Shown: positions 1 to 11,209 of the stretch, one piece after another
Layout: the number at the start of each line of letters is the position of its first letter
How positions within the stretch are numbered: the first letter of the stretch is position 1
Assembly: GCA_029834535.1 (NCBI GenBank)
Contig: JAQMWT010000322.1
Coordinates: forward strand, 124,001-188,000
Source: Chrysophaeum taylorii
Lineage: Eukaryota > Sar > Pelagophyceae > Pelagomonadales > Pelagomonadaceae
Direction: 5' to 3'
Length of the DNA stretch: 64,000 nt
Notes under the pieces: model-generated
Databases searched by the model: none
Told to the model about the DNA's origin: nothing
The model's input: only the letters and a program-made list of their open reading frames with translations
Position numbers and translations under genes: made by a program

Positions 1-646
1 GGCGCCAGAGGACGCGCCGGCGACGCACGCCGCACCTCCCGTCCCGATTCTCGCCCCACGCGTATCCCGAGCCCGAGAGCGATACGGCGCACGCGTGCGC
101 GCGCCCGGCCGCGACCCTCACCACCGGCACGCCCACGAGTCCCTCCACGAGCCGAGCGCTCGACAGCGTCGTCCCTCGAAAACGCCGCCGCCGCCGCTGC
201 TGCTGATTCCTGCCGCCGCCGCCGCCGCCGCCGCCGCACCCGAGTCCCCTCGTCTCGGTCCCCCACGCGTACACCTCCAGCTCGCTCGTCCTCGCGAGAG
301 TGAACTTGTGGCCGCACGAGACCTCTACCACGATCTGGCGGTGGCCGATCCACGCCGGCCGCTCGGGCACCACCAAGTCCTCGTCGTCGCTCCGGTCCCA
401 GCACATCACCGAGGCCCCGTCGCTCCCGACCGCGCAGCAGTGGGTCGCGCCGACGCTCGCGCACAGGCAAGACTCGCCGGAATCGCCGCGGAGCGCCCCC
501 CCCACCCGCGCGGCGCTTCCCCCCGTCCGCACCGTCCCGTCGCTCAGCACGGCGAGCCATCCCGACGCCGATACGTCCGCAGTCGCGATCTCGTCCTCGC
601 ACAGGTAATTCACATCGGAGGACCCATCGTCTTCCTCCGACGACAT
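1..646 (-). CDS. RCC1-repeat protein, 3' part cut by window edge
   Basis: An open frame runs leftward from the ATG at 646-644 to the window edge, giving about 215 residues; the C-terminus lies outside. It starts with an acidic stretch (MSSEEDDGSSDV). It then shows RCC1-type blade signatures: CGHKFTLA followed by VYAWGTETRGLG (around residues 113-142) and, later, VAAGRAHACAV followed by GYAWGENRDGRCG. The x-W-G-x-N-x-x-G-x-L/C-G pattern after a G-x-x-H-x pattern is typical of RCC1 beta-propellers, which act as Ran GEF-like or other protein-binding scaffolds. A poly-Gly run encoded by GCC/GCG repeats (near 210-237) interrupts one blade. It lies 118 bp downstream of lepA on the same strand. The exact partner (Ran, Arf or ubiquitin ligase) cannot be inferred from this fragment. 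Confidence 0.75.
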   Translation of the reverse strand, partial: MSSEEDDGSSDVNYLCEDEIATADVSASGWLAVLSDGTVRTGGSAARVGGALRGDSGESCLCASVGATHCCAVGSDGASVMCWDRSDDEDLVVPERPAWIGHRQIVVEVSCGHKFTLARTSELEVYAWGTETRGLGCGGGGGGGGRNQQQRRRRRFRGTTLSSARLVEGLVGVPVVRVAAGRAHACAVSLSGSGYAWGENRDGRCGVRRRRVLWR

Positions 647-764
647 ATTGCTATAGGGAAAAGGGAATTCCTCCCAGCTCATCATCATACTCTCGAGAGA
701 GAGAGACTACTACTACTACCACGATACGTTTTGGGACGTGGAACAACAACAACGGACTACCAAT

Positions 765-2834
765 TTAGTAGTCCCCGTCGGCGTCGCGGAGGTTAAGAAC
801 GGACATGAAGGCCTCCTGGGGCACCGAGACCTTTCCCATCTGCTTCATGCGCTTCTTCCCCTTGGCCTGCTTCTGGAGGAGCTTCTTTTTGCGCGAAATG
901 TCGCCGCCGTAGCACTTGGCAAGGACGTCCTTCCGGAGGGCCGAGATCTGGACCGAGGCGACCGGCTGTACCCCGACGCAGGCCTGGATGGGAATCTTGA
1001 AGAGCTGGCGCGGAATGAAATCTTTGAGCTTGCGAACCAAGACCTTGCCGGCGGCCTGGGCGTCGGCCTCGTGGACGACCGTCGAGAGCGGCGGCGCGAT
1101 TTCGCCGTTTATTTTCACGTCCAAACGGACGAGAGGCGACTCGCGATACCCGGATATGGCGTACTCCATCGAGGCAAACCCCCGGGTCCTCGACTTGACC
1201 TGGTCGAAAAAGTCGGTGATCACCTCGGCCAGCGGGATGTCGTAGACGATCGTCGTCCGCGTTTGGGTGAGGTATTTCACGTCGACCAGCTCGCCACGCC
1301 TTTCCTGCGCGAGTTCGATGAGCGCCCCCGTAAAATCCGTCGGCGCGATGATCTCCAGCTTGACGTAGGGTTCCAGCACGCGCTGGTTCCGCTCCTTGTC
1401 GGGCATGCGCGACGGGTTGTCGACCGAGACGATCCGTTCGTCCTCCTCGTCGTTTAAGATCTTATCCACGAGCTCCGCCGCCTCGGGTCCAGCAGGAACC
1501 ACCTTGTAGACGACGGCGGGGGCCGTGATCACGAGGTCGAGGTCGTACTCGCGCTCGAGCCGTTCCTGGACGATCTCCATGTGGAGAAGCCCGAGAAAGC
1601 CGCACCGAAACCCGAATCCCATCGCCGGCGAGTTCTCGGTCTCGTACCGGAGCGCTGCGTCGTTCAGCTTGAGCTTGCCGAGGGCGTCGCGGAGCGGGCC
1701 GTACTGATCGGCGTCCACGGGAAACACCCCCGCGTACACCATCGGCGTCGCCTCGGCGTACCCGGGTAGCGCCTCGACGCCGTCCTCGTCGCTATTCGAA
1801 AGTCCGCGCCTCAGGACGGTGATGGTGTCGCCGACGCGCGCATCGTCGACTTGTTTTATCGCGGCGCACAGGTACCCGACTTCCCCGGGCCCCAAAGCCC
1901 GCTCGGTCACAGGAATCCGCGCCGGCGTCATGACGCCAACCTCGGTCGCGTCGTAGGCCTTGCCCGACGCGAGGAACTTGACGCGGTCGCCCTTCTTGAT
2001 CCCGGGCCCGTCGATCACGCGAAAGTAGACGATGACCCCCCGGAAAGCGTCGAAGACCGAGTCGAAGATGAGGGCGCGCGTGGGGCCCGACGACGACGCT
2101 TCTGGTTGGTTACGAGGCGGCGGCACGCGCGCGACGATCGCCTCGAGGACCTCGTCGACGCCCAGGCCCGACTTGGCGCTGCACGGGACGGCGTCCGAGC
2201 AATCGAGGCCAATCGTCGTCTCGATCTCTTCGGCTACGCGGTCGGGCTCGGCCGCGGGCAAATCGATCTTGTTGAGGACGGGAATGATCTCGAGGTCGTT
2301 CTCGAGGGCGAGGTAGACGTTCGCGAGCGTCTGCGCCTGCACGCCCTGCGCCGCGTCCACGATCAGGAGCGCGCCTTCGCACGCCGCGAGGGACCGCGAC
2401 ACCTCGTACGAAAAGTCCACGTGCCCGGGCGAGTCGAACATGTTGAGGATGTACCGCTCGCCGTCCCGCGCTTGGTACGTCATCCGCGCCGAGTTGAGCT
2501 TGATCGTGATGCCCCGCTCCCGCTCGAGATCCATCGAGTCCAGCAGCTGCGCCTGCATGTCGCGCATCGCCACGGTCTTTGTCATCTCCAGCATCCGGTC
2601 CGCGAGCGTCGACTTGCCGTGGTCGATGTGGGCAATGATGGCAAAGTTACGGATCTTCGACACCTCCGGCGCCGTCTCGAGCGCGCCGCGGCTGTCTTCA
2701 GAGGAGGTCGTGGCCGCGCGGGGTGCTGCTTGTCTTCTTCTTCTTCCGCGAGGAAGAGGCGACGAGGAGGAAAAACCCCAGCACCACCGGACCAACAACA
2801 CCAACACTGCCACCGTCATCCATTTGATCATCAT
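765..2834 (-). CDS. lepA: Plastid-targeted translation factor EF4/LepA
   Basis: The 689-residue protein is a full-length LepA/EF4, a ribosome-associated GTPase that back-translocates or remodels stalled ribosomes. GTPase motifs visible are AHIDHGKS (residues 68-75), DSPGHVDF (134-141, Ser where Thr is usual), NKID (188-191) and a CSAKSG block near 217. The LepA-specific C-terminal domain ends with a [10 protein letters not shown] block close to the stop. The N-terminus is a hydrophobic signal peptide (about residues 8-20) followed directly by Phe-21 and a Ser/Pro/Arg-rich stretch. This is the bipartite presequence of heterokont plastid proteins, so plastid stroma is the likely location rather than mitochondrion. 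Its ATG is only 35 bp from the stop of the upstream gene. No intron is needed. Confidence 0.95.
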   Translation of the reverse strand: MMIKWMTVAVLVLLVRWCWGFSSSSPLPRGRRRRQAAPRAATTSSEDSRGALETAPEVSKIRNFAIIAHIDHGKSTLADRMLEMTKTVAMRDMQAQLLDSMDLERERGITIKLNSARMTYQARDGERYILNMFDSPGHVDFSYEVSRSLAACEGALLIVDAAQGVQAQTLANVYLALENDLEIIPVLNKIDLPAAEPDRVAEEIETTIGLDCSDAVPCSAKSGLGVDEVLEAIVARVPPPRNQPEASSSGPTRALIFDSVFDAFRGVIVYFRVIDGPGIKKGDRVKFLASGKAYDATEVGVMTPARIPVTERALGPGEVGYLCAAIKQVDDARVGDTITVLRRGLSNSDEDGVEALPGYAEATPMVYAGVFPVDADQYGPLRDALGKLKLNDAALRYETENSPAMGFGFRCGFLGLLHMEIVQERLEREYDLDLVITAPAVVYKVVPAGPEAAELVDKILNDEEDERIVSVDNPSRMPDKERNQRVLEPYVKLEIIAPTDFTGALIELAQERRGELVDVKYLTQTRTTIVYDIPLAEVITDFFDQVKSRTRGFASMEYAISGYRESPLVRLDVKINGEIAPPLSTVVHEADAQAAGKVLVRKLKDFIPRQLFKIPIQACVGVQPVASVQISALRKDVLAKCYGGDISRKKKLLQKQAKGKKRMKQMGKVSVPQEAFMSVLNLRDADGDY

Positions 2835-2869
2835 CGTCGTCTCATCACCAACTACTACCTACCTACTTA

Positions 2870-4117
2870 CTACTGCGAGCCGTTGGGTCTTGGGCTACTC
2901 TCCGGGCGGCACAATTCGGTGAGGTGGGCGAGGTGGGGTCCGTAGCCCCCCTTAAGCCAGGCGTTGGGCGCCGGGAGAGGCTCGGCGACCGTGGCCGCCG
3001 CGGTCGCGGCGAGCTCGAGGCGGTCCCGGCCGAGGGCCTGCCACACCTCCATGCCAATCGGGACGACAGCGCGGAGGTGGCCCGCGTCGGCCGCTTCGCG
3101 GACCACGTGCTTGACGTAGAGCTCCCACGACACGACCAGCGCGGGTCGCTTGGCTCCTTTCGGGGGGCGGCTTTTCGAGAGCCGGTGGACGTCCCCCGAA
3201 ACGGGGCTGCGCCGGTACTCGGGGGCTTGCGGGATATAGAACCCGACCACCGAGGCGTCGACGAGCCAGATACCCTCGCGCTTCAGGGCGCGCAGAAGCT
3301 CGAGCTTCGATGCGAGCCGCCGGTCCCTTACCTTGGTGTCGCGCTTGAGAAGGCCCGCGTCCGTGTCGCCGCGCGCGGCCGCGAGGAGCTGCCAGAACTG
3401 GGGCGTCCCCTTGTTACGTTCGAGGGGCGCGTCGAGGGCTTCGTTCTCGCCGTAGCCCAGGCAGTACACGAGGGCGACGAAGGCGCGCGGACCGTCGTAG
3501 CCTTCGAGGGGACCGAACGACCGCGCGGCCTCGTTCGCCGCCGTGTGCACGTGGCTCTCGGCGAGGAGCACGACCCGCACCGTCTTCGGCCGCCAGTACG
3601 CGTAGTACGCCTGCGCGAGCTCCACGACGCCCCACTCCTCGGCGTCTCCTTCGGGCAGGACCTCCACGCACGCCTCGTACGCTCGCCGCAGCGCCTGCGC
3701 CGACGGCGGGAAAAATTCCGCCAAACGCCCGACGTACTCGTCGCCGACCACGCTCGCGCCGAGCCCCGCGGCCCCTCGCCGCAGAGCGATGCCGGCGCGT
3801 TCCTTGAAATCCGACTCGCGACTCTTGGGGGGGCTCGAGGGGCTCTTCGTTCGCCGCAGAGACCGCCGTCCCGTCGGCGACCACAGCCCTTTTCTTCGCT
3901 CCCGCTGCTGCCGGCGCCACGCGGCCCTCAGATCCTCCGAGCTCTCGGACAATCGTGCGAGGGCCCTCTCTAGCACAGCCCCAACAACCTCGCGCTCGCG
4001 GCCGCGCTCGCACGACCGGCACACCCACCCCTCCTCGTCGCCCCTCGCGCACGCGCGGCCCTCGCACGCGATCATTGCCACTCCGTCTTCTCCGCCGCCA
4101 CACCAGCCCTTCTCCAT
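2870..4117 (-). CDS. Unknown protein, weakly uracil-DNA-glycosylase-like
   Basis: A 415-residue intronless frame. Residues 18-37 hold a Cys cluster (CEGRAC...VCRSC) that could bind zinc. A basic, Pro/Ser-rich linker follows. The second half has hydrophobic strand-like blocks: VRVVLLAESHV (near 180), GIWLVDASVVGFY (near 282) and AVVPIGMEVWQALG (near 363), then PNAWLKGG near the end. The order strand-AESH, strand-DAS, strand-G-x-E, PN-block loosely resembles the uracil-DNA glycosylase fold (GQDPY, LLN, LLWG, HPS motifs), but no motif matches exactly. The fold assignment is therefore a guess. It is transcribed towards lepA with a 35-bp gap, so its 3' UTR probably runs into the lepA start region. 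It is the rightmost gene of this leftward trio. Confidence 0.7.
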   Translation of the reverse strand: MEKGWCGGGEDGVAMIACEGRACARGDEEGWVCRSCERGREREVVGAVLERALARLSESSEDLRAAWRRQQRERRKGLWSPTGRRSLRRTKSPSSPPKSRESDFKERAGIALRRGAAGLGASVVGDEYVGRLAEFFPPSAQALRRAYEACVEVLPEGDAEEWGVVELAQAYYAYWRPKTVRVVLLAESHVHTAANEAARSFGPLEGYDGPRAFVALVYCLGYGENEALDAPLERNKGTPQFWQLLAAARGDTDAGLLKRDTKVRDRRLASKLELLRALKREGIWLVDASVVGFYIPQAPEYRRSPVSGDVHRLSKSRPPKGAKRPALVVSWELYVKHVVREAADAGHLRAVVPIGMEVWQALGRDRLELAATAAATVAEPLPAPNAWLKGGYGPHLAHLTELCRPESSPRPNGSQ

Positions 4118-4189
4118 TCTAGAGACTCTGGAACTACAACGGTCACAAAATTCCCATCACAAACGGCCGCCGGCGTTGATGACTTTTGC

Positions 4190-5456
4190 TTGGAGCCCTT
4201 TGCGCAGGCGGACGCCGGGAGGCCTGACGAGGGCCCATTGGCCGCGCCAGTACAATGCGCGGGCATCGACACATCGGCCGGAGCCCCGTACGGGAAGGTA
4301 CAGCCGGCAGTGACGAGACAACGCGAGGCTCTTCGCGCCGAGCGCCTTGAGGCGAGCCTTCGCGCTCTCCCTGCGCGTGACGTCCGCAAGGTGTCCTTCC
4401 TGTGCGCCGACGACAAAATCTCCTCCGCCGCCTGGGTGGCTTCATGGCCCTCGCGATCTCTGGCATTCTCGAACAGCGACTTCCCGCCGGAAGTCGTTGT
4501 GGCAACTTCTTCGGGCTGTCGTCGACGGCCTGCGTACCGCTGTCCGGGCGTGGCATTCTTGGCGACACCCAGCGGGTTCTCGACGACCCGTACGGCAACG
4601 TCTTGCACACGGACAATCGCTTGGTCAACCGCAACGGAGCTCGGTCCTGCATGCACGACTCGGTGCTTTACTTGTTGAGTGACCTCGTGCGCGAAGGGGG
4701 GCGTCCGGCACACGGTCTAGCCCTTGGGCTTGTTCTGGAATTGCGTCCCACCCCTCGCCCGGCGTGCTTTCCGTTCTTTCGAGTCCGGGTCGAGGCTCGT
4801 TCCTCCTGACTTTTTAATCGCGGAGCCACCGGGAACGCCTACTCCGGGCGGTCTCCGCCTCGGCGAGGTCAAGACGATGGTATTCTGCCCGTCGCGGTAT
4901 CCGACCATTAACGTCGATCGCCGCCGCGAATTTTGGCACCCCGAGCCCGGTCGACAAGCGGGCCAACGACATCCAACGCGAATACGTCGCGCACGCTGCG
5001 TACGCCGACAGGAAATTCTGCGGGGTCGACCCGGCAGCCTCGCGGGGTCCGTTCCGGGACCGCTTTGCGGAGCTCGGACCCCGATTGCTGGGGTTTGTAG
5101 TTGGTAATTTCGCGGAGGATAGTGACAATCTACATTGTCTCCTCCACCGCGTCGCCCGCCAAATTGGCATCAACACCGGCCTCGAGGAGGGTGCTCCTTC
5201 CCTCGCGGCAGCTACGGCGGCTCAGACAACGCGCCTCTACTGGCGTCTCTCCATCACGGTGCATCGTGAGCGTGCCCCTCTCCTTCTAGCAGGCCACCAG
5301 TATGTCGAAGGCGGTGCAGCCACCGCCCACCTCCGGCAACGGCATTGCGCACAGGCGCACTTCAGGGAGCGCCAAGACGCTTACAGAAACGCCACCGTGT
5401 TTCCCCTGCGTATCTCAGCCGCCGGGCCCCTGGCGGCGCCCGGACGGTTAGGCTAA
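4190..5456 (+). pseudogene. Decayed 3' end of a LINE-type retrotransposon ORF
   Basis: No single long frame exists, but three adjacent frames together resemble the C-terminal part of algal non-LTR retrotransposon polyproteins. The best stretch is continuous from about 4942 to 5456. It contains VDKRANDIQREYV, GPFRDRFAELG and FVVGNFAEDSDNLHCLL, then a Leu/Ala-rich tail, and ends at a stop at 5454-5456. Just upstream, in another frame (about 4590-4705), comes a degenerate HTDNRLVNRNGARSC-type block, where intact copies have a Cys/His-rich D-x-x-G-x-H segment. Frameshifts near 4720 and 4930 and loss of the RT palm show it is dead. The family assignment rests on my recall of such polyproteins, not on a search. 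Confidence 0.5.
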
Positions 5457-8400
5457 CGCCTTGCCGTTCTTTTACTTGCACCTTAAACCCCTTACGCCCT
5501 CCCACCCCACTCTCATTTCGGCTCTACGCTCTCACCCCCTCCAATCTATGACCAAGGCTTAGTCTAAGCTGCTTTGATCAGCGTACGTTCGCTAACCTTT
5601 CAGTTTTACTCCTAAACCTCTCGCTTTGGGCCCAGCAACTCGGGAAATCCAGAGTTGTCACGCCGAAGCGGTAGAAGCCGGCCTGTGGCGAACGGCCAGC
5701 GTCCGTCCAGCGTCCAGAGGGGTTGCCAAGCCCTCGGTGGACCTCGCGGGGAGCGACGACGGAGACTTGCGATTATGTCGGTGCCGGAGACGGGCGTAGG
5801 CGATCCGAGCTGCCGTTTACCTCTTCGAAGAAAAGGCCCCGATCGAAGCAAAGTGCTTTCGGAGCTCGTCGGAGTGATGCTGCAATGTGGCGCCCCGCTC
5901 GATTGCGTGCCGCTTCCGGCTCCCGCGCCGAAGGATGCGAGAGACAGCGCCCGCCACGAGCCGCCAGCATATTCAGCTTTGTCGACGCGATTCGAACGTC
6001 GGTCGGGGAAGAAGTCACGCCGAGGGAAGTCAACGCAGCTGTTGCGGCCCATCTAAAGAAGAAAAATGACAGGATGGCGGATAGAAAAGGCTAAAAGTGG
6101 TTTTTCTGGAAGGGCGGCGATCAGCAAACCCGCGGCGAGAGCGTGGAATACTTTCAGGGATTGCTTGCCGTGGACGCCAGGTTCCAAGGTTGAGTCAATC
6201 TACGATGGCATCCACGCCTTGGACCGATGAAGACCAAACGACCTTTCGAGCCACAGCGAACCGGAACTGCGGACCGCTTCGGCAGCGACAGCTGGAAGCG
6301 GGTACGAGCTGGTGCCGAGATCGACTTCGACTTCGCTGCCCACAAGGAAAATCATGACGCCACACCCTCACCTGGATCCAAGAGACCGCGCCTCTCCGAG
6401 CAACGGCGCCGGGCTTTCATTCCTCGAAACAAGCAACTGAGCTCCTGCGCATCCTGTTAGAGGCTTTGCGCATCCTGTTAGAGGCTATGGGCATCCTCCT
6501 GCTTTGGGTGTGATGGCCCTCACCAAAGCATGATGTCATCGCACCATTGTGTTTCCCGTCGAGCCTCCACTCCAAACGCAACAATACAAAGTTATAATGC
6601 GCCAATTAAAGAGTGCCGATTCGAAAGTCGCCGAGGTCGAGGTCATGATGGAGGCCGTCAACCGAGACTCGTGCATGTGGCTGTACGCAGCTTGGCGGCG
6701 AATACAGCAAACGGCTGCTTGACCGGCCGGCTAAGTTTCTCGAATTGCGATTCGGCATCTTTCTTCGAAAGCGCGAACATCATGCCCAGTGCTCTCGATG
6801 CACCGCCCTCGGGATGCCTCTTTTTCTTCAGCGGCGAAAACTCAGTATAAAGCGTGCGCCCGGTACGCGATAAGCTTGTCGAAATTCGACCCGCGCAATC
6901 GTGCGATGCACTCCTTTTTACAGCTCGTGCTGACGCATGGCGCCAGCTCACTCTCGTCCGTGAACGGTAGCAGCCGCTTCCAATTCAGCTCCTCGACGGC
7001 CTTTAAGTCGGTCCACGCCGCCTGGTCCGCCAAGTCCACTAACAATATAATCCCTTCGTCGAGCCCGGGCGCCGCATTTGTGACGCCAGCTTGGTCAACC
7101 GACGATAGCTTCGGCACCAGGGGCAAGCTGATCCTGTCATCGTCCTAATCGTCGTGCCGTAAGAGCTACGCCAAGCCCCCAAACCCACATCGAAAAGCTT
7201 CATCGTGAGCCACCGGCCACCCGCGACGTCTCCGCCGCACGTTGATGTCCCACCCAGCGCGGCAGGCCAGACGCCCCAGAGGATCGTCAGATCCCGGCCA
7301 CCAACAAGTCCGCAAACCAGGGCTAAAATGGTTTAGGTCGAGTGACTTGTGCTTCTGCTCATGAAACCCGCTCTGGAAGCTTGTGCTACAGACGACGACG
7401 ACTGGTCCTTCGACGCACCGCTCAGAGGGGGTCTACCGCGTCGCTGATCCACGACGTCCCAAAATCTCGTCATCATCTAGCTCGAGGCATCCATCCTCCA
7501 GCGTCGCCGGCGCGTCTTTGAGAACGAACGTCTTGCGGCTCCGCGGGAACCTCTCTCGGGTGCTCCGCTTGCCTCCGCGCCTATTCGCTCCAAGTGCTGC
7601 CGTAGTACGCGCTCGCCTCCACCCAGACCACGCGCCCCCCGCTGCTCGACCTTCTAATCTGCGTCCACCTCTTCCTCTTCAACACGCTAACTGACTGACT
7701 TCCGGCGTTTTTCGATATTCAGCCAATCTACAAGAGAATGACCGGAGATTACAGTACTGTAAATACTCTCATTGCCTACTGCGCTTACTGATGATGACGC
7801 AGGGCTGTGGTCGGCGCACGGCACAAGAGTTTAGTGTCGGTGATTGCACTGAGCTTTCTGCCTGGATGCCAGCCGTAGACTACCCTACCCACCTCGAAGA
7901 GGATGTGAGACACCTCTTCGTGCTTTCTGCTCCCGTTGAGCGGCCTCTATCTTTGCCGCGTGAGCATCGGAGCTTTATTAAGTGGCATCGTCGATTATCG
8001 AGTCAAGAATTTTGCCGAGCACCCCTAAAGCCAGGTTCTGGTTTGGAGGTTTGGAGGCTTCGTCCCGAGGAGTTGCGAGTTTGGGCTGAATATGAAGCTA
8101 TCTGGAATCTCGTCGCCCGCCGAAATCACAGCTCGCGGGTAGGGAATGCGGACTTGCCAATAGTCTTCTCGGCGGCGAACTTCGACTGCCCATCCTCAAG
8201 AACGTGTGCAAGTTTGTAGCTCGCGTTACGTGTCACAGTGCCGCCTCCAATGCGAAGTACGAATGCGTCGTAGAACGCGACGTTGTTGATGAGGCGACAT
8301 AAAATGCGAACGGTTAACACTTCTTTGGCAAGGGCGTCATCAACACAGTAGAATGGCGGGTACAAAACCGCATTTGAGTACCGCGCAACTGCATGATGAG

Positions 8401-9301
8401 CAAATTCATTAACGGACGGCTTGGTTGCTCTTGTAGGACAATACGAGGCTTCATGCTCGCCATTGAAGACATTGCCCTTTGAGACATTGCCGTTGGCTCA
8501 TATGGTGCCAAATACAGAGCAGTATCGCCAGGCATGTCAAGGCCACGGTAGCCATTTGGCCAACCAGCGAGACAGCGGGATTGCGGTCGATCGGGGGTTT
8601 CATGTTTTGATTTCCTCGCACGCCCGGGAGGTATGCTGTAAACTGCAAATGGCTTTGGCGCAAAATGCAAGTACCTCAAGCTTGGAGAACGGGATAAGTG
8701 CGACAAATCAACGCGCCAGTAAGCGCGAACCAAATGAGCAACGTACTCTCGAAATGCCCGAACGACTCTTCTCCAATTTCTTGAAGCCCACTTCACGCCT
8801 ATCATCACTGCAGCCGCCAGCTGAGAGTCAGCCATTGCCGCCGATTCGGAATGGTGGTGTGATGCGACTCATCAAAAGATGGGGAAGCAAACATTGGTCA
8901 CTCGCCCCAAGAGACTTGAGTGGAAGCGGAAACGCAACGGCTTTCCGCACCGCCGGACTCCTCCTGCTGAGCAGTCCTCTTGGGGTACCAGACTCTGACA
9001 CTCTTCGGATATCCATCCTCCGCCCTCTCTGTACCACGGCACTCGACGCAACCGTGCTCCCCTCACACATCGGATTCCTCCTTCCGGCTATTTAATTGAT
9101 TTTCCTCTGCCAGAAGTATGCTTGCTGTGTGATGTTGGCCGCCGGGTGGAATATAAGGTGTCCGCCGACCAGCCTTATTGACCGAGCAGCTAGTCACACC
9201 TTTTTTGAAGTCGCGTGGTAGCGCGGGCTTCTTCATCTTCGTGTTCGACACGCTCTGTTCTCATTAAGCATCGTGATCGAGGTGGGCGTCGAACCGGGAC
9301 C
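5457..9301. other. 3.8 kb without a recognisable gene
   Basis: Only short frames are present. It is less GC-rich than the flanking genes. A direct tandem duplication of 21 bp (unit beginning TGCGCATCCTGTTAGAGGCT) lies at 6446-6487. A plus-strand frame at 5723-6094 ends in a helical-looking stretch (FSFVDAIRTSVGEEVT). A minus-strand pair of frames at 6658-7126 looks protein-like but is broken near 6850. Frames at 7791-8219 (+) and 8126-8835 (-) match nothing I recognise. The region is probably a graveyard of old transposable elements. Confidence 0.5.
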
Positions 9302-9682
9302 TTATGAGTCGAAGGAGGAAGCAGCAGTCGTCTCCGACTCCTGGACACTAGGTCCTGGGGGACACGATGCCACCACCACTGTGTCAGGTGAGCCGACTAC
9401 TACAGCGAGACAGACGTACCCGGCGGCAAAACCAAAGCCGCCGACGCTCTGATAGGGGCCTCGCAGTTCGGGCATGCGCGGTGACCTCGCGGTGGCGACT
9501 TGGGCCGCGGCGCGAAATCCTCCCACGAGGGCTGCGGGCGCCGCCAGCCCCCGCACCACGGCGTCCCGGTTTATCTCGCCCATCATCAAGGTTCCCGAGG
9601 CGACGACGGCAATCAAAGGATGAAAGACGCCGCCGCCATAAATACTAAAATGTGGGGGAGCCCGAGTAATAGCCAGAGACAC
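9302..9682 (-). CDS. Possible exon of a small membrane protein
   Basis: The minus-strand frame has no ATG at its 5' end, so it can only be an internal or terminal exon. Between about 9640 and 9400 it encodes a Gly/Ala-rich, alternating hydrophobic sequence (GVFHPLIAVVASGTLMMG, then LAAPAALVGGFRAAAQ, then VGGFGFAAGYVCLAVVVG) that could form two or three membrane segments. Possible splice sites are an acceptor ending in TTTTAG near 9647 and a GTACGT donor near 9421 that matches donors used elsewhere in the window. A TATA-like run for this strand lies near 9863-9875. I could not assemble a consistent multi-exon model, and no family is recognised. Confidence 0.25.
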   Translation of the reverse strand: MSLAITRAPPHFSIYGGGVFHPLIAVVASGTLMMGEINRDAVVRGLAAPAALVGGFRAAAQVATARSPRMPELRGPYQSVGGFGFAAGYVCLAVVVGSPDTVVVASCPPGPSVQESETTAASSFDS

Positions 9683-10017
9683 GGAGGTGTTGGCCTAGTA
9701 AGCGCGTCGCGTGCCTAAGAAAAGAGCCGCAAGCAACTTGGCGCGGAGCAGCCAGGGGTGGCGCTCGACTGGGGCGCCAGGACAAAAAAAAGAGGCATCA
9801 ATCGGGCGCGAGGTGAGTCCACACGAGGCGGTGCGAGGAAAGTCGTGGCCTGTGCGCTGGAGGAAATATATATGCCAGCGAGGGTGCGCGGAGCGGAGGA
9901 ACGCGAGAAAAGTGGGCCCTTGACAAGGAGTGCACCCACGAAGACGAGAGCAGGTGCTCAATCGAGAGCGGGGTGCGAGGGAAGCGCGCGGAAGTTCGGT
10001 GGCTCGGGGGATTGGGG

Positions 10018-10895
10018 TCAAAGGAAGAAGCCCGGGAGGAGAGCCGGGGCGTCAGCCTTTTCGCAGTCATCGTCGAGGGTGTGGTGCTCGGGAGGGATGA
10101 TAGCTTGGAAGAGGTCGGCGAGGGGCGCGGCGAGGAGTGCAGGAGCGTCGACCTGTTCTTGCGAGTCGTCGTAGGTCTCGAGGTCGGCCGGCTTGTCTGC
10201 TCTTTCCTGCGCGTCTTCGTAGGGATCGTCGTCGTCTTCCCGGGGTTGTGGCGGAAGGGGGAGCAACGCGAGCTCGTCCCTATCGTCCTGAGCGTCCTCG
10301 TAGACCACGAGAAGGGTCGCGGGAGCGTCCTCGTCGCACGCGGCGTCGTCGTAGTCGGCGAGTCCGTCCGTCTCTGGCACTTGGGGCGCTTCGGACACGA
10401 GATCCTCCTCGTCGAAGTCGTTGTCGTCGTAGTCCGAAAAATCGTCGTACTCTGAGCTGCCGAGGCTGTCGTCGTCGTAGCCGTAGCTCGGGAAGCTGTA
10501 GCCGAGGCTGTCGCGTTGTCGCGAGGGGGTCCCGTCCCAGAACCGTAGCCCGCTCTCGACGCCCTTGATGATCTCGGCCTCGTTTAAGAACTCGGTCTTC
10601 TTTTCTTCTTTGAGGCTCTGAAAAAATAAACGTTAGCGTATCACGCGACGGTTCCTCACCATCGAGAAAAAAGTCGTCGACTCGGCGGCGGCAACCGCGG
10701 GCGCCTTTTGTCGGCGGTTCGCCGGAGTCTTCTTAAGTTTGCGCATGGCCGAAAGCGCCTTCTGCGCCGCCTGCACCTGCGACTTCATTTCGGTAGCGTC
10801 CTTCGACCTAAACGGCAGGCGAGTCAGTCGACAGACACATCTAGGTCCACAACGTACGCGTAGAACGCCACCGTCGTCTCGGTGGGCACGCCCAT
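10018..10895 (-). CDS. Acidic repeat protein, three exons (hypothetical)
   Basis: Exons, in coding order, are 10895-10858, 10807-10660 and 10617-10018. Introns are 10857-10808 (50 bases, donor GTACGT, acceptor TTTAG) and 10659-10618 (42 bases, donor GTGAGG, acceptor TTTTTTCAG). The frame is kept across both and gives 261 residues. The first 60 residues are basic and helical (KSQVQAAQKALSAMRKLKK). The next part holds SLKEEKKTEFLNEAEIIKGV and a GLRFWDGTPS block. The C-terminal 150 residues are very acidic and carry loosely repeated D-x-P-A-x-L and Y-E/D-D-A/S-Q blocks. The fit of both introns to clean splice consensus is the main support. No homologue is recognised; an intrinsically disordered nuclear or cytosolic protein is plausible. 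The start lies about 230 bp from a nested MITE. Confidence 0.6.
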
Positions 10896-11122
10896 CGTCG
10901 CGTGTGTTTGCGGCGCCACCACCACCACTACGAGGCGCCGCCCGCGAGGGGGGGCCTCGTCATCCTCGCCTCGACGGCGCACTCAATTTTTTTGGTAGGC
11001 GCCGTCGCTTGCAAACCGCCGCCCTCGTCTGTACATCTAGCTCCTACACTCTTCGCGGTACAGGTAACGGCGTATTTGAATCCGTGGAACCGCCTCCCGT
11101 GTGTGTGCATGTGGTAGGGGTA

Positions 11123-11173
11123 GGGTCGGATAAGAAAACGAGACTAGCCCGCGCCGCAACGACGGGGCCTACA
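11123..11173 (+). repeat. 51-bp fragment of the 255-bp MITE end
   Basis: This segment repeats the first 51 bases of the complete element at 11210-11464 with one difference (GGGGCC for GGGTCC). It begins with the same GGGTCGGATAAGAAA terminus and is preceded by TA. It is separated from the complete copy by about 36 bp of AT-rich sequence, so it is either a broken earlier insertion or the remains of an aborted transposition beside it. Confidence 0.85.
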
Positions 11174-11209
11174 TTGATAAATGTAGATTTCCGGTATAAT
11201 GTTACAATA

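Noticed and set aside
765-2834. Bacterial origin of the lepA segment (contamination)
   Set aside because: The gene carries a eukaryotic bipartite presequence and sits among intron-containing eukaryotic genes, so plastid-derived nuclear LepA explains it.
9268-9370. tRNA-like segment on the minus strand: GCATCGTG...CACGATGC ends and a GGTTCGA box-B-like sequence (9289-9295)
   Set aside because: The 8-bp ends pair, but no D-arm or proper anticodon and T stems form, and the length (103 bases) would need an odd intron. Treated as chance or a decayed tRNA-derived repeat.
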